A stretch of 64,000 nt of DNA from Azospirillum lipoferum (GCF_024170005.1 NZ_JALJXJ010000001.1:682001-746000); one strand, 5' to 3'; numbered from the stretch's first letter, positions 46,344 to 55,252 are shown. Made by a program: numbers and translations. The notes: generated from the letters alone by a model not told the origin.

Positions 46344-46367
46344 GGAACGTTCTGCTTGCCGGGTGTT
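46344..46367 (+). promoter_or_regulatory. Weak EcfG-like promoter ahead of the phasin gene
   Basis: GGAAC (46344-46348) and TGTT (46364-46367) are separated by 15 bp, one short of the usual 16-17. It lies about 97 bp before the phasin start. It is suggestive only because other stress genes nearby have better matches. Confidence 0.25.
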
Positions 46368-46463
46368 ATAGGACTAAACTCGTTCGGCGGTGCAGCAAAA
46401 TGGCCGACGCGAGATTTGGGAAGAGGCGTCCTCCCGGACGAACGTATTCGAGGAGCATCCCGC

Positions 46464-47126
46464 ATGGCTATGGACAAGGACATCACGACCGGTGTGCGTG
46501 AGCCCGCCGACCGGGCAAAGGGCACGGTTGAGGAGATGACGCGCGCCGGCGAGGCCACCACCCGCCGCGCCGCCGATGCCGCACGCTCCATCGGTGGGGC
46601 CGCGGCTGAAACCGGGATTCATACTGCCGAGAGCGGTCTGGATGCCGGCCAGAAGGCGATGGGTGCCGGTGCCGACATGACCCGCCGCGGCACCGAAGCT
46701 GCCAACTCCGTGATGGGCTCCGCGACCGACGTTGCCGGCCGCACGACGGAACAGCTTCAACGCGTGCTGGGTCTGTCCAAGGAAGCACAGGGTGAGGTCG
46801 CCAGCCAGACCCGCGAGACGATGGACGTCATGGTCCAATGCGGCAGCGTGCTTGTCGACGGTCTGCAGAACGCCTGGCGCGAGTGGCTGGGACTGGCGCA
46901 GGATGTCGCGTCGCGCAACGCGGAGGGCGTGAACGCCCTGATGCGCAGCCGGAGCGTCCCCGACTTTTACGCGGCGCAGAGCCGTATGCTGAAGGACAAC
47001 ATGCAACTGGTCCTCAGCCGAAGCGTCAAGATCTCCGAGCTGTCGGCGAGCACCGCCAACACTGCCATCGGTAAGCTGAACGCTCGCCTGGAAGGCGCCG
47101 CCCAGCAGACGGAGCGCCGGTTCTGA
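46464..47126 (+). CDS. Phasin family protein
   Basis: This 220-residue helical protein has the phasin domain in its C-terminal half (about 95-210). This includes ASQTRETMDVMVQCGSVLVDGLQNAWREW (in part), AQDVASRNAEGVNALMRSRSVPDF and AQSRMLKDNMQLVLSRSVKISEL. An Ala/Gly/Thr-rich N-terminal half of short helical repeats precedes it. Phasins coat polyhydroxyalkanoate granules. GAGGAGCATCCCGC precedes the ATG at 46464; upstream in-frame ATGs lack such a site. No polyhydroxyalkanoate synthase gene is in the window. A strong terminator follows. Confidence 0.87.
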   Translation: MAMDKDITTGVREPADRAKGTVEEMTRAGEATTRRAADAARSIGGAAAETGIHTAESGLDAGQKAMGAGADMTRRGTEAANSVMGSATDVAGRTTEQLQRVLGLSKEAQGEVASQTRETMDVMVQCGSVLVDGLQNAWREWLGLAQDVASRNAEGVNALMRSRSVPDFYAAQSRMLKDNMQLVLSRSVKISELSASTANTAIGKLNARLEGAAQQTERRF

Positions 47127-47183
47127 CCACCGCGCAACCGATGACGATCCGTCATCGATAACGAACGGTCTCCATCCTGACTG

Positions 47184-47212
47184 AACCCCGGCCCGCAGGG
47201 GCCGGGGTTTTT
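47184..47212 (+). terminator. Terminator after the phasin gene
   Basis: AACCCCGGCCC/GGGCCGGGGTT forms an 11-bp stem with a short loop followed by TTTTT. Confidence 0.92.
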
Positions 47213-47231
47213 CTGTGTCCGATGGCTGCTG

Positions 47232-48074
47232 CTATGACACTTCGGGACTCAGCCAGCTTACCGCCGTCCCGCCGCCGGTGGAGGGCAGGGCGTCGTGCAG
47301 GGCCGGCAGCATTTCCTTCAGCGTCTCGTCCAGCTTCCAGGGCGGGTTGACGATCAGCAGGCCGGAGCCGTTCAGCCGCAGGTGGGTGTCTTCGGGGTGC
47401 CAGGTCAATTCGGCGATCAGCACCTTTGGAATACCGGTCTTCTCCACCGCATCCTGGAAGCGCCAGACCGCGGCGCGTTCCTTGATCGGGTACCACAGGG
47501 CGAAGATGCCGGTGGACCAGCGCCGGTGAGCCAGCGCCAGCCCTTCCGCCATGCGGGCGAACTCGTCAGGCTGCTCGAAAGGCGGATCGATCAGCACCAG
47601 CCCGCGCTTCTCCCTCGGCGGCAGGTGGGCCTTCAGCGCGGTGTAGGCATCCGACTGATGGACTGCGACGGCGCGGTCACCCGCAAACTCGGCCTTCAGG
47701 CTGTGGGCGTCGTCCGGATGCAGTTCGACCAGCACCATGCGATCCTGCGGGCGCAGGGCCGCACGGGCGATGCGGGGGGAGCCAGGATACCAGCGCAGCG
47801 ACCCCTCGGGATTTAGCGCCTGGACAGCGTCCATATAGGGCGCCAGTGACGGGTGCGGCAGGGGACGGCCGAACAGCCGGCCGATGCCCTCGTCGCTCTC
47901 CGCCGTCTTGCGGGCCGCTTCGGAGGTCAGATTGTAGCGGCCTATGCCGGCATGGGTATCGATCACGCAGAACGGTGCCGGCTTAGCGCGCAGATGACCC
48001 AGGATCAGCGCCAGCACGGCGTGCTTCATGACGTCGGCCGGGTTCCCGGCATGGAAGATGTGGCGATAGTTCAT
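47232..48074 (-). CDS. rlmJ: 23S rRNA A2030 N6-methyltransferase
   Basis: This 280-residue enzyme makes m6A2030 in 23S rRNA. It shows the RlmJ start MNYRHIFHAGNPADVMKH, the SAM-binding VIDTHAGIGRYNL, and the catalytic motif IDPPFEQ. It ends near the phasin terminator from the opposite side. Length and motifs match the E. coli protein (formerly YhiR). Confidence 0.94.
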   Translation of the reverse strand: MNYRHIFHAGNPADVMKHAVLALILGHLRAKPAPFCVIDTHAGIGRYNLTSEAARKTAESDEGIGRLFGRPLPHPSLAPYMDAVQALNPEGSLRWYPGSPRIARAALRPQDRMVLVELHPDDAHSLKAEFAGDRAVAVHQSDAYTALKAHLPPREKRGLVLIDPPFEQPDEFARMAEGLALAHRRWSTGIFALWYPIKERAAVWRFQDAVEKTGIPKVLIAELTWHPEDTHLRLNGSGLLIVNPPWKLDETLKEMLPALHDALPSTGGGTAVSWLSPEVS

Positions 48075-48132
48075 GCGTCGGGATTTACCCGATCATGCAA
48101 CGCTAAGCCAGTGCGGTCGAGCGTCAGGCCGA

Positions 48133-48828
48133 TCAGTTGATCGCCGCGACCTGTTGGGCATTGCGGAAGCTGCGCCGGGTGTTCGGCGCGACGCTGACGG
48201 GATCGCTATCCTCGCAGCGGGAAGAGGCCAGCAGCTTGGCGCTCTGCGCGTCCAGTTCCGACAGGCTCTGCCAGATTTTGCAGACATAAGCCTGCGCGCG
48301 GCGGCCCGAGCTGCCGTTGTAGCGGGTCAGCGCGGTCTTCCAGTTGCCTTCCTCGCCATGGAAACGGACGAGGAGCTGGCCAGCGTAGAACACGTTGTCG
48401 CGCGGTTCGACGATCTTTTCCACCGGCTGGAACTCGCCCCGGTGGGTGGCGACCGACAACTGCATGCAGCCTACATAGGTGTTGCTGCGAAGCTGGCCGC
48501 GGTGGTCGCGCAGATGGCGGGCGGCATCGCTGACGTTACGCGCATAATAAGGACGGCCTGCGACGCTCATCGCGAAGGGGTGTGGCGCGCCGTCCTGGCC
48601 GCTTTCCACCAGAGCGATAGCCACCAGCATGCCGGACGGAATGCCAAGTTTCTGTTCAGCTTCCACCGCGTGGGTGACGCAGCTTTCCTTGGAAGATGCC
48701 TGGGGTACGGTTTGGGCCTGTGCGGTGCCGGATACGGTCAACGCAACCATGGAAGCCGTCAGCAGTCCCGCAGCCAGTGCGAAGCGTCCACACGCTGTGG
48801 CGCCTACGCGCTGATTTCGTCCCCGCAT
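48133..48828 (-). CDS. Lytic-transglycosylase-like exported protein
   Basis: This 231-residue protein has a signal peptide cleaved near AQA (residue 38) and a small lysozyme-fold domain. The candidate catalytic Glu75 is in AIALVESGQDG, then come YVGCMQLSV, DNVFYAGQLLVRFH and LTRYNGSSG. Two or three Cys may form disulfides. It resembles VirB1-like SLT proteins that trim peptidoglycan around envelope machines. The ATG at 48828 sits behind a perfect AGGAGG, deciding the start. rlmJ follows 58 bp later on the same strand. Its long upstream region folds into hairpins. Confidence 0.82.
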   Translation of the reverse strand: MRGRNQRVGATACGRFALAAGLLTASMVALTVSGTAQAQTVPQASSKESCVTHAVEAEQKLGIPSGMLVAIALVESGQDGAPHPFAMSVAGRPYYARNVSDAARHLRDHRGQLRSNTYVGCMQLSVATHRGEFQPVEKIVEPRDNVFYAGQLLVRFHGEEGNWKTALTRYNGSSGRRAQAYVCKIWQSLSELDAQSAKLLASSRCEDSDPVSVAPNTRRSFRNAQQVAAIN

Positions 48829-49427
48829 TCCAAACCTCCTTCTGCTGTCGCCCCGTGTTCCACGGCGGCTGTTTGACCCCCCGCGCGGGGCCGTTGTTCC
48901 GGTCACCGAGTCGCTTACGGCGACCGCCTCCTACCCAGATGTTCAGCGCCTCCCAATCGGGCGCCGGGGCCACATTTCCAAAAATTTGATCCATCGTCAA
49001 CCCGCTTGCACCCTGGTAATACCACAGCTTTCGTCCGTCAGATGTCACGCGGAGCCCCAAGGCGGATGGTTTAGGCCCTTCGGCAGGGGGCTTAAGCCAT
49101 TGAATCGCCACATTTGCCGACGATAACGATTGGGTTAGCCCACCGCCCCTCATTGTCCTTTCGGACAGGGGTCAAAAAAGGGGCTACTGCGACCGCGTGT
49201 CGCCGGAATCACACTTCGGAAGGATTTTCGCTACCCCCTTGCGCGTTGCAGCATGTTGGGGCAGTAAAATCCGCCGCCCTGTTTCCCCTCGATTCCCTAG
49301 GACTCGGATTTCGGGGTCTGGGTGGTGCCGCAGCGACGCCCGGGATGGCCCGATGGCGGGCGGAGGCGGGTTCTCCGGGCCGGCGGCATTTCCCTGGCCG
49401 AAGCCTGACACCAGAGGAAAATCATCC
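48829..49427. other. Long intergenic region with structured leader
   Basis: About 600 bp without a supported gene. On the minus strand, just upstream of the transglycosylase-like gene, nested hairpins are predicted: GTCGC-cgtaa-GCGAC inside CGGTCGC..GTGACCG (about 48905-48935) and a GCCCC/GGGG stem near 48880-48895. A minus-strand frame from 49153 reads through this region but has a poor ribosome site and no recognisable fold. A GTCC-TTTC-GGAC hairpin lies at 49157-49168. The plus-strand end carries the AGAGGAAA site for the next gene. Confidence 0.5.
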
Positions 49428-50801
49428 GTGTCCGCGGATCCCTCCTTCGGCAATGAGCCGCAAATCTACAATCTCGATCAAATGTTCCGGATTGGATACG
49501 ACCGGCTCTACACCGGGGATCCTAGCGGGGCTGGGCGTGCATTCGGTACTGCCGTCATCCTCGATCCCGGCAATGGAGAGGCTTGGTTCGCGCTGGCCGA
49601 AGCTGACGGCGGGACCAGATCGGCAGGGCAGGCAGTGGCGTGTTTCCGACGGGCGGTCGCTCTGGAACCGGACAATTGGTCCTGGCGGCTGATGTTGGCC
49701 GACGCCCTGCGGCAGTGCGGCGAAAACGATGCTGCATATGCGCTTTTCCGGGCAGTGGCGACGGAACGGAGCGATTCGGCTCATGCGCGACTCGGGCTTG
49801 CCCGCTGCCTCGCAGCGCTCGGCCGAGCGGAGGACGCCTTGGGAGAGTTCCGGGAGGCGGTGGCCCTGCGGCCCGACGATCGCGATGCCGTCCTTGCGCT
49901 GGCCGACGCGCTGACCGCATCCGGTGACGCGCTGGCGGCGGTCGAACTGCTTCAGCCGCTCGCCCGCCGGTACGAGGACGATGCGACCGTTCACCATGCG
50001 CTGGGCCGCAGCTGGCTTGCTTTACGCGAACCGGTGAAGGCGCTTGCCGCCCTCCGTCGGGCTCGGGACGCTGCAGAGGGGGATGAGGCGGCAGCTATCG
50101 ACAGGCTGATCACCGCCCTGGAAGCCGGGGAGGGCGCCGACCTGTCAGCCGCTTATGTCCGCGCGCTGTTCGACCGCTATGCCGACCGTTTCGACCAGGA
50201 TCTGGTCGGCAAACTTGGCTATGCGGCGCCGGATCTGCTGCGCTCGGCGGTCGACCGGGTGATGCCCGGCGCCACGGGCTTGCGGATTCTCGATCTCGGC
50301 TGCGGCACCGGACTGGCGGGGGTGACCTTCAAGCCGCTGGCGGCGCATCTTGCCGGTGTCGATCTGTCGCCGCGGATGGTCGAGAAGGCGCGCCAGCGTA
50401 CGCTCCATGATCGCCCACTCTATGATGAGTTGGATGTCGGCGATGTGGTGGAGGCGATGGAGCGGACGCCCGGCGGCTGGGACCTGCTGGTGGCCGCCGA
50501 CGTCCTTGTCTATATCGGCGACCTCGTTGCCATCTTTGCGGCGGCGGCTCGCGCCCTTCCGCCCGGCGGCCGGTTCGCCGCGACGGTGGAGCGGCTACCC
50601 TCAGGGGCGGCGGCCGAAGCGTTGGCGGAGCCTTTCGTCCTCGGCGCCACCCGGCGCTATGCCCATGCCGAGAGCTATGTCCGGCAGACTGCGGAGGCCG
50701 CAGGCTTTACCATCCGCCTGATGGAACCTTGCACACCTCGCCGGGAAAAGGGCATGCCGGTTCCCGGTCTGCTGTTCGTGGTGGAACTGGCGGCGCCGTA
50801 A
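49428..50801 (+). CDS. TPR-repeat SAM-dependent methyltransferase
   Basis: This 457-residue protein has about five tetratricopeptide repeats (roughly 35-225) fused to a class I methyltransferase domain (about 240-457). Repeat examples are GEAWFALAEADGG, ALFRAVATERSD and EALGEFREAVALRPDD-type helices. The methyltransferase has SAM motif I LRILDLGCGTGLAG near 285 and acidic motif VDLSPRM. I chose GTG at 49428 because AGAGGAAA lies 9 bases upstream. It is convergent with a glycosyltransferase gene, 4 bp apart. Such TPR-methyltransferases often modify cell-surface or secondary-metabolite molecules; the substrate is unknown. Confidence 0.88.
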   Translation: MSADPSFGNEPQIYNLDQMFRIGYDRLYTGDPSGAGRAFGTAVILDPGNGEAWFALAEADGGTRSAGQAVACFRRAVALEPDNWSWRLMLADALRQCGENDAAYALFRAVATERSDSAHARLGLARCLAALGRAEDALGEFREAVALRPDDRDAVLALADALTASGDALAAVELLQPLARRYEDDATVHHALGRSWLALREPVKALAALRRARDAAEGDEAAAIDRLITALEAGEGADLSAAYVRALFDRYADRFDQDLVGKLGYAAPDLLRSAVDRVMPGATGLRILDLGCGTGLAGVTFKPLAAHLAGVDLSPRMVEKARQRTLHDRPLYDELDVGDVVEAMERTPGGWDLLVAADVLVYIGDLVAIFAAAARALPPGGRFAATVERLPSGAAAEALAEPFVLGATRRYAHAESYVRQTAEAAGFTIRLMEPCTPRREKGMPVPGLLFVVELAAP

Positions 50802-50805
50802 CGGG

Positions 50806-51981
50806 TCAGACGCTGCAGGCTTCGACGAAGGACTTGGCGAAGGCGCTCCAGGTCCGTTCGCCTTGGATGAAGGCGACCGCCCGGCCAGCGCGGCGCTTCG
50901 CCTCCTCGCGGTCGGAATAGAGCGCCTCCAGATGGGCGATGATCTCGCTGACGGACGACTCCTTCCAGCCCTTGCGGTCGCCGCCATGGAACAGCTGGGT
51001 CTGTTTCATCAGCGGCCAGCAATGCGGATCGTCGGCCGGGCCGATCAGGTCGAGATGGCCGGTGTTGGCCGAGAGCACCACGGGAACGCCGCAGCCCATC
51101 GCTTCCATGGCGACGAGATTGGTCGCCCCTTCGCACCGGTTGGGGAATACCGCCGCATGACAGTCTGACAGGATCGAGGCAAGCTCGCCCCGCCCGACCA
51201 CGCCGAGATCGATCATCGAACCAGGGGGAAGGCCGTAGCGCGCACCCCATTCAACCACCTGCAACCGCCCATTGGCGCCAATGTCCGGCGCGGTGGCGGT
51301 CAGGTGGGATTGGGCGATGTTCTGCGCGATCTCCGGCCACGGGCTCTGCCATGCCGTGACCAGCAGGGCGTCCGGATGGCGCTGCTGGAAGGCGCGGAAG
51401 GCCATCAGCACGATGTCCTGGCCCTTGCGGAACTCCAGCTTTCCGCCGGAGAACACGACAAACCGGTCGCCATAGCGCCCCGTCGGCGGTAGGGGCCGGA
51501 TCTCGGTCGGGTCGATGCCCTGAAAAGCGAGGCCGACATTGGTGAAGCCTTGCTCCACCAGCAGGTCGCGGTTGTAGCTGGAATGGACGATGATCCGGTC
51601 GAAAGCCCGCGCCCGCTCCAGGACCGCCGCGTCGAAGCGCGTGTCCTCGAAGGCGATAACGCCGATATTGCGGTGTCCGCGGAAACGATGGGACGGCTCT
51701 CCGGCAATGAAGCCGTTGCCCAGCGCATGCAGGACGTCGGCGTCCGGAATGACAATGATGCTGCCGCCATAGGGAGCGGCCATCGCCATGTAGGCGCGAT
51801 GCTGGTCCTCCAGCCCCTGCAATACGGCGCGATTCTCCGGCCGCAGGCTGTCCATCATCGGCGCGTCGAGCAGAAGCGGCGGCATGCCCTGCGCCGTCAG
51901 ATATAGTGCCGTGTGCACGCCGACCAGTCCCCAGCCATGAATTTCGGACAAGGGCCAGGTCAATGCGAAACGGCGGGTCAT
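50806..51981 (-). CDS. GT4-family glycosyltransferase
   Basis: This 391-residue glycosyltransferase has the C-terminal GT-B donor domain motifs VVFSGGKLEFRKGQDIVL and the sugar-nucleotide site FPNRCEGATNLVAMEAMGCGVPVV. The N-terminal acceptor half (to about 170) begins LTWPLSEIHGWGLVGVHTALYL and is less conserved. The protein has no membrane helix and acts in the cytosol or at the inner face. It converges with the TPR-methyltransferase gene; together with the PhoD-like gene upstream this could be a small surface-glycan module, but that is conjecture. Confidence 0.88.
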   Translation of the reverse strand: MTRRFALTWPLSEIHGWGLVGVHTALYLTAQGMPPLLLDAPMMDSLRPENRAVLQGLEDQHRAYMAMAAPYGGSIIVIPDADVLHALGNGFIAGEPSHRFRGHRNIGVIAFEDTRFDAAVLERARAFDRIIVHSSYNRDLLVEQGFTNVGLAFQGIDPTEIRPLPPTGRYGDRFVVFSGGKLEFRKGQDIVLMAFRAFQQRHPDALLVTAWQSPWPEIAQNIAQSHLTATAPDIGANGRLQVVEWGARYGLPPGSMIDLGVVGRGELASILSDCHAAVFPNRCEGATNLVAMEAMGCGVPVVLSANTGHLDLIGPADDPHCWPLMKQTQLFHGGDRKGWKESSVSEIIAHLEALYSDREEAKRRAGRAVAFIQGERTWSAFAKSFVEACSV

Positions 51982-52136
51982 GGCGGCCTGTGGGGCAGGG
52001 GGTGTGAGGGCGCCACCCTAAACGCGCGCAGGCAGGGTTTTCAACCGGCTTTGCACGCGAAGCGCGGGGGACTGTAAGGCTATCGTCTCAATTGGTTGCG
52101 GGGCGGCACTGACCTGACCTGTCAAAGGGCCTGTCA

Positions 52137-53612
52137 TCAGATGGCCTGGGTGTAGCGGCCGCCATCGCCCGGCAGGCACCAGCGCGCATGCAACTGTCCC
52201 TTGGCGTCGAAGCTGCAGGCAATCCAGCCGGGGCCGTGCAGCAGGCGCCGCCCGTTCTCGGCGAAGGCCGGCATCTCGAACCGGTGGGCGGGGAGGGGAT
52301 GGTCGGGGCGGAGCGCCAGCGGCTCAGCCAGACGGGCGCGCCAGCGGCCCGGTTGTTCGGCTGCGGTGAAATTGGGAGCGTAGAGCTGCCACATTTCCAG
52401 TCCGCCGCCGCGCAATACCCCCCGCGCCCCCGCTCCACCGGCAAGGCCGCGCGAGGCGACGGTGATGCGGCAGCCGCTGCGCCGGGAAAAGTCGCCCAGC
52501 GTCCGCACCATCCGCTCCCATTCGGCATGGCGCCCCGGCGACGACCGGTGGTCGCCCAGCCGGTTGCGCAGCCGTGACGGGAGCACGCCCCCCAACCGGT
52601 CGAGCAAGGCGGCGGCTGGGGTCAGCAGCGGTCTGCCGCTGACCAGAATCAGGTGACGGCAGGCGGCGAAACGGTCGAGCCAGTCCGGCAGCAGGCTCCA
52701 ATCCCGTTCGGACAGCAGGCGCCGGCCATTGCGGTCGGTCCAGAGATCGAGAGCGAGAAGGCCGGCCTCGCCCAGGACGAAACCCTGCGCCAGCGTCCCG
52801 CTGGCCGCCCCCCACAGGCAGTCCGGCGGGCTGTCGGCCACCGATCCGGTCTGGAACAGCTGGACCTGCCGCCGCGTCGCCATCAGCAATGGGCGCAGGC
52901 TGCGCGACGCGGCATCGCCCTCTTCCCGGTTGCCCCAGGCAGCGGCGAGGAGACGGCCGAGATCGGCGCCGTCCCACATCATCACAGATGGAATGGTGGC
53001 CAGAGCCGACGCGGTGGCGGCACCGCTCCAGACCCTCAGCAAGCGGTCGAAGCCGGCGGCCATCAGTTCCTCCGCCACGCCGGGCAGGGCAGGGCCGAGC
53101 CGACGGGAGGCATCGGACAGCAGGGCGCGGGCCTGGAGGGAGACCGACATCACTGCATCGCCGTCGATCTGCCCGCCGGCCTGAACCAGCAGGTGATAGC
53201 GGTCGGCGGTATGCTGGGCGAGCAGGTCGGGCCAGAGCGCGGTCGGGGGGGCGCCATCTGGACCGGCATCGCCAGTCATTCCGCTTCCGTAAAGAATGGC
53301 AATTCGTGGAAATGAATGACGACCCGGAATGACTACGTTCCAGCGGGGGCCGTCAGGGAAGCCGTAGGTGACATCGGTGTCGCGCATGCCGCGGGGAACG
53401 GCGAAGTCGAAGCGCCAGACATGGCGGCGGCGCCAGACTGTCAGGTGGCGCGGTGGAACGGGCAGGGTGACGCCATCCACCCGCAGATCATCGGGTTCTA
53501 CTTCCCCGTCCAGGACGAACAGCGCCGACAGCCACCAACGATCGCGCTGTTCACCACGGAAATACAGGATAGGGCCGAGCAGGATGCTCGGCTCCGCTCG
53601 TCTGGGTGCCAT
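52137..53612 (-). CDS. PhoD-like phosphatase-related protein, uncertain
   Basis: This 491-residue protein begins with a beta-rich domain (GPILYFRG, WWLSALFVLDGE, VWRFDFAVPRG, VTYGFPDGPRWNVVIPG). It continues with ILYGSGMTGD, LWPDLLAQHTADRYHLLVQAGGQIDGDAV, and later LILVSGRPLLTP. The layout recalls alkaline phosphatase D-like proteins, in which the central LLVQAGGQIDGDAV stretch is the metal-site region, but a full metal-ligand set is not evident. No signal peptide is seen. It lies on the same strand as the glycosyltransferase, 155 bp upstream. Treat the family name as tentative. Confidence 0.55.
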   Translation of the reverse strand: MAPRRAEPSILLGPILYFRGEQRDRWWLSALFVLDGEVEPDDLRVDGVTLPVPPRHLTVWRRRHVWRFDFAVPRGMRDTDVTYGFPDGPRWNVVIPGRHSFPRIAILYGSGMTGDAGPDGAPPTALWPDLLAQHTADRYHLLVQAGGQIDGDAVMSVSLQARALLSDASRRLGPALPGVAEELMAAGFDRLLRVWSGAATASALATIPSVMMWDGADLGRLLAAAWGNREEGDAASRSLRPLLMATRRQVQLFQTGSVADSPPDCLWGAASGTLAQGFVLGEAGLLALDLWTDRNGRRLLSERDWSLLPDWLDRFAACRHLILVSGRPLLTPAAALLDRLGGVLPSRLRNRLGDHRSSPGRHAEWERMVRTLGDFSRRSGCRITVASRGLAGGAGARGVLRGGGLEMWQLYAPNFTAAEQPGRWRARLAEPLALRPDHPLPAHRFEMPAFAENGRRLLHGPGWIACSFDAKGQLHARWCLPGDGGRYTQAI

Positions 53613-53718
53613 GCTTCATCCGTCCGAACCGGCCCCTCCCCCAAAGATGGGCCTGCTGCATGCAATAGCGCAATGTGTCGTCGGACGGAGAAAAAATCAT
53701 GCGGTCCAAAGCGGACCA

Positions 53719-53943
53719 TCAGCCGTTCCGCTTGCGCAACAGCTCAAGCATGCGAGGGGGCACCTCTTCGGTCAGGACCGGGTCGTACAGGCGATGAAGT
53801 TCCTCGACATGCTGGCGATGCTGGGCGAGCAGGGCCTTCGCGTCGGGGTCGCTCTCTACCACGTTTTCGAATTCGGCACGCTCCCGCTCGTCCAGGGCGC
53901 CGTCCAGATAGGCGTTGATATCTGTCATCGTCACACGCTTCAT
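53719..53943 (-). CDS. Anti-sigma-factor-like small protein
   Basis: This 74-residue soluble protein reads MTDINAYLDGALDERERAEFENVV near its start, the N-terminal helix pattern of cytoplasmic anti-sigma domains. It ends in LHRLYDPVLTEEVPPRMLELL, which resembles the sigma-binding linker of anti-sigma factors and the core of NepR. It has no Zn-binding His-Cys motif and no membrane helix, so it would be a short soluble version. The start at 53943 is uncertain; 53928 is an alternative. An EcfG-type promoter lies about 225 bp upstream. A link to the EcfG-type sigma gene 2 kb away is an inference. Confidence 0.6.
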   Translation of the reverse strand: MKRVTMTDINAYLDGALDERERAEFENVVESDPDAKALLAQHRQHVEELHRLYDPVLTEEVPPRMLELLRKRNG

Positions 53944-54168
53944 CTCTGTCGTTCCCGGATGGGTCGCCGGGGTTCTCCCCTGGGACACGATCAACCGTGA
54001 CACGTCCGGTGGCTCCGCCATTGGCGGACAGATCGGCCGAAAGGACGCCTACCCCATCTTATGGGCATGATCCTCGGCCATACCAGTCCGACAAAGGGCG
54101 CGATCACTGCTCACTTTCGAGGCGAGCAAACCGGCACCGCCATCCTCTTTCGCGTCGCCCGGGCAAAT

Positions 54169-54194
54169 AACAGAGCGATGTTGCCGATTGTTCC
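54169..54194 (-). promoter_or_regulatory. EcfG-type promoter toward the anti-sigma-like gene
   Basis: On the minus strand GGAAC (54194-54190), 17 nt, then TGTT (54172-54169). It points at the anti-sigma-like gene across a roughly 215-nt leader, and its -35 lies 15 bp from that of the divergent promoter. Confidence 0.5.
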
Positions 54195-54209
54195 GGCGGA
54201 CTTTCGTGC

Positions 54210-54234
54210 GGAACGCCGGGCATTGGGGGCTGTT
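54210..54234 (+). promoter_or_regulatory. EcfG-type promoter for the stress SDR
   Basis: GGAAC (54210-54214), 16 nt, TGTT (54231-54234), about 60 bp before the SDR start codon. It differs from the CGTT consensus at one position. Confidence 0.6.
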
Positions 54235-54294
54235 GTGATTGTGCAACTGCCCCCGTCGGCGCCCCAACCGGGTTGCCAAAGAAGGAGTATGCCA

Positions 54295-55155
54295 ATGGCT
54301 CAGCAGGAGAGCAGGCAGCCGCCCCAGCATCAGGACACCCAGCCGGGCCGTCAGGCTCCGATGAACCCGCAGCCTTCCGAAACCTGGCCTGGGTATCGCG
54401 GCAGCGGCAAGCTGCGCGACAAGGTGGCGCTGATCACCGGGGGAGACAGCGGCATCGGCCGGGCCATCGCCGTGCTGTATGCGCGCGAGGGCGCCAAGGT
54501 CGGCATCCTCTACCTGAACGAGGACCACGACGCGCGCGAGACCCGCCGGCTGGTCGAAGCGGAGGGACAGCCCTGCACCATCCTGAGCGGTGATGTCGGC
54601 AGTGAGGAGACCTGTCGCAAGGCGGTGCAGCAGGTCATCGGCGAGCATGGCCGACTCGATATCCTGATCAACAACGCGGCTGAACAGCATCCGCAGAAAT
54701 CAATCGAGGACATCACCGCCGACCAGTTGGAGCGGACCTTCCGCACCAATATCTTCGGCCAGTTCTATATGGTGAAGGCAGCACTGCCCCATATGCAAGA
54801 GGGAGCCTGTATCATCAACACCACCTCGGTCACCGCCTACAAAGGCAGTCCGGAACTGCTGGATTATTCGGCAACCAAGGGCGCCATCGTCGCCTTCACG
54901 CGATCGCTGTCGATGGCGCTGGCCGACCGTGGCATCCGCGTCAACGGAGTGGCGCCGGGGCCAATCTGGACCCCGCTGATCCCGTCTACCTTCGACGAGG
55001 AGAAGGTGGAGAGCTTCGGCGGCAACGTGCCGATGAAACGCGCCGGCCAGCCGGACGAGGTGGCGCCGGCCTATGTGTTCCTGGCATGCGACGATTCTTC
55101 TTATATGTCGGGCCAGGTGCTGCATCCCAACGGCGGCACCGTGGTGAATGGCTGA
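54295..55155 (+). CDS. General-stress short-chain dehydrogenase (YghA/YdaD type)
   Basis: This 286-residue NAD(P)-dependent oxidoreductase has the nucleotide motif ITGGDSGIGRAIA, the NNAAEQ strand, and the Ser-Tyr-Lys active site (NTTSVTAYKGS...DYSATKGA). The N-terminus carries the Gln/Pro-rich lead typical of the stress-induced subgroup (QPPQHQDTQPG). The ATG at 54295 is spaced correctly from GAAGGAGT; the ATG at 54289 is too close. An EcfG-type promoter lies upstream, consistent with general stress control of this family. The substrate is unknown. Confidence 0.92.
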   Translation: MAQQESRQPPQHQDTQPGRQAPMNPQPSETWPGYRGSGKLRDKVALITGGDSGIGRAIAVLYAREGAKVGILYLNEDHDARETRRLVEAEGQPCTILSGDVGSEETCRKAVQQVIGEHGRLDILINNAAEQHPQKSIEDITADQLERTFRTNIFGQFYMVKAALPHMQEGACIINTTSVTAYKGSPELLDYSATKGAIVAFTRSLSMALADRGIRVNGVAPGPIWTPLIPSTFDEEKVESFGGNVPMKRAGQPDEVAPAYVFLACDDSSYMSGQVLHPNGGTVVNG

Positions 55156-55186
55156 CGGGGCTTGGCCGATCGTTTCGGCAAAGAGG

Positions 55187-55218
55187 AAGGCCCCGGCACA
55201 CCTGCACCAGGGGCCTTT
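55187..55218 (+). terminator. Terminator after the SDR gene
   Basis: AAGGCCCC(gg)/(cc)aGGGGCCTTT stem with a loop of about ten bases and a short T stretch, 30 bp after the stop. Confidence 0.75.
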
Positions 55219-55252
55219 CGGCTAAGCGGCGGGGAGGGCGTCAGGGAGGGCG

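Noticed and set aside
48656-49153. 165-residue minus-strand frame before the transglycosylase-like gene
   Set aside because: Start codon too close to a weak ribosome site, the frame overlaps the gene's 5' end in another register, and there is no recognisable fold.
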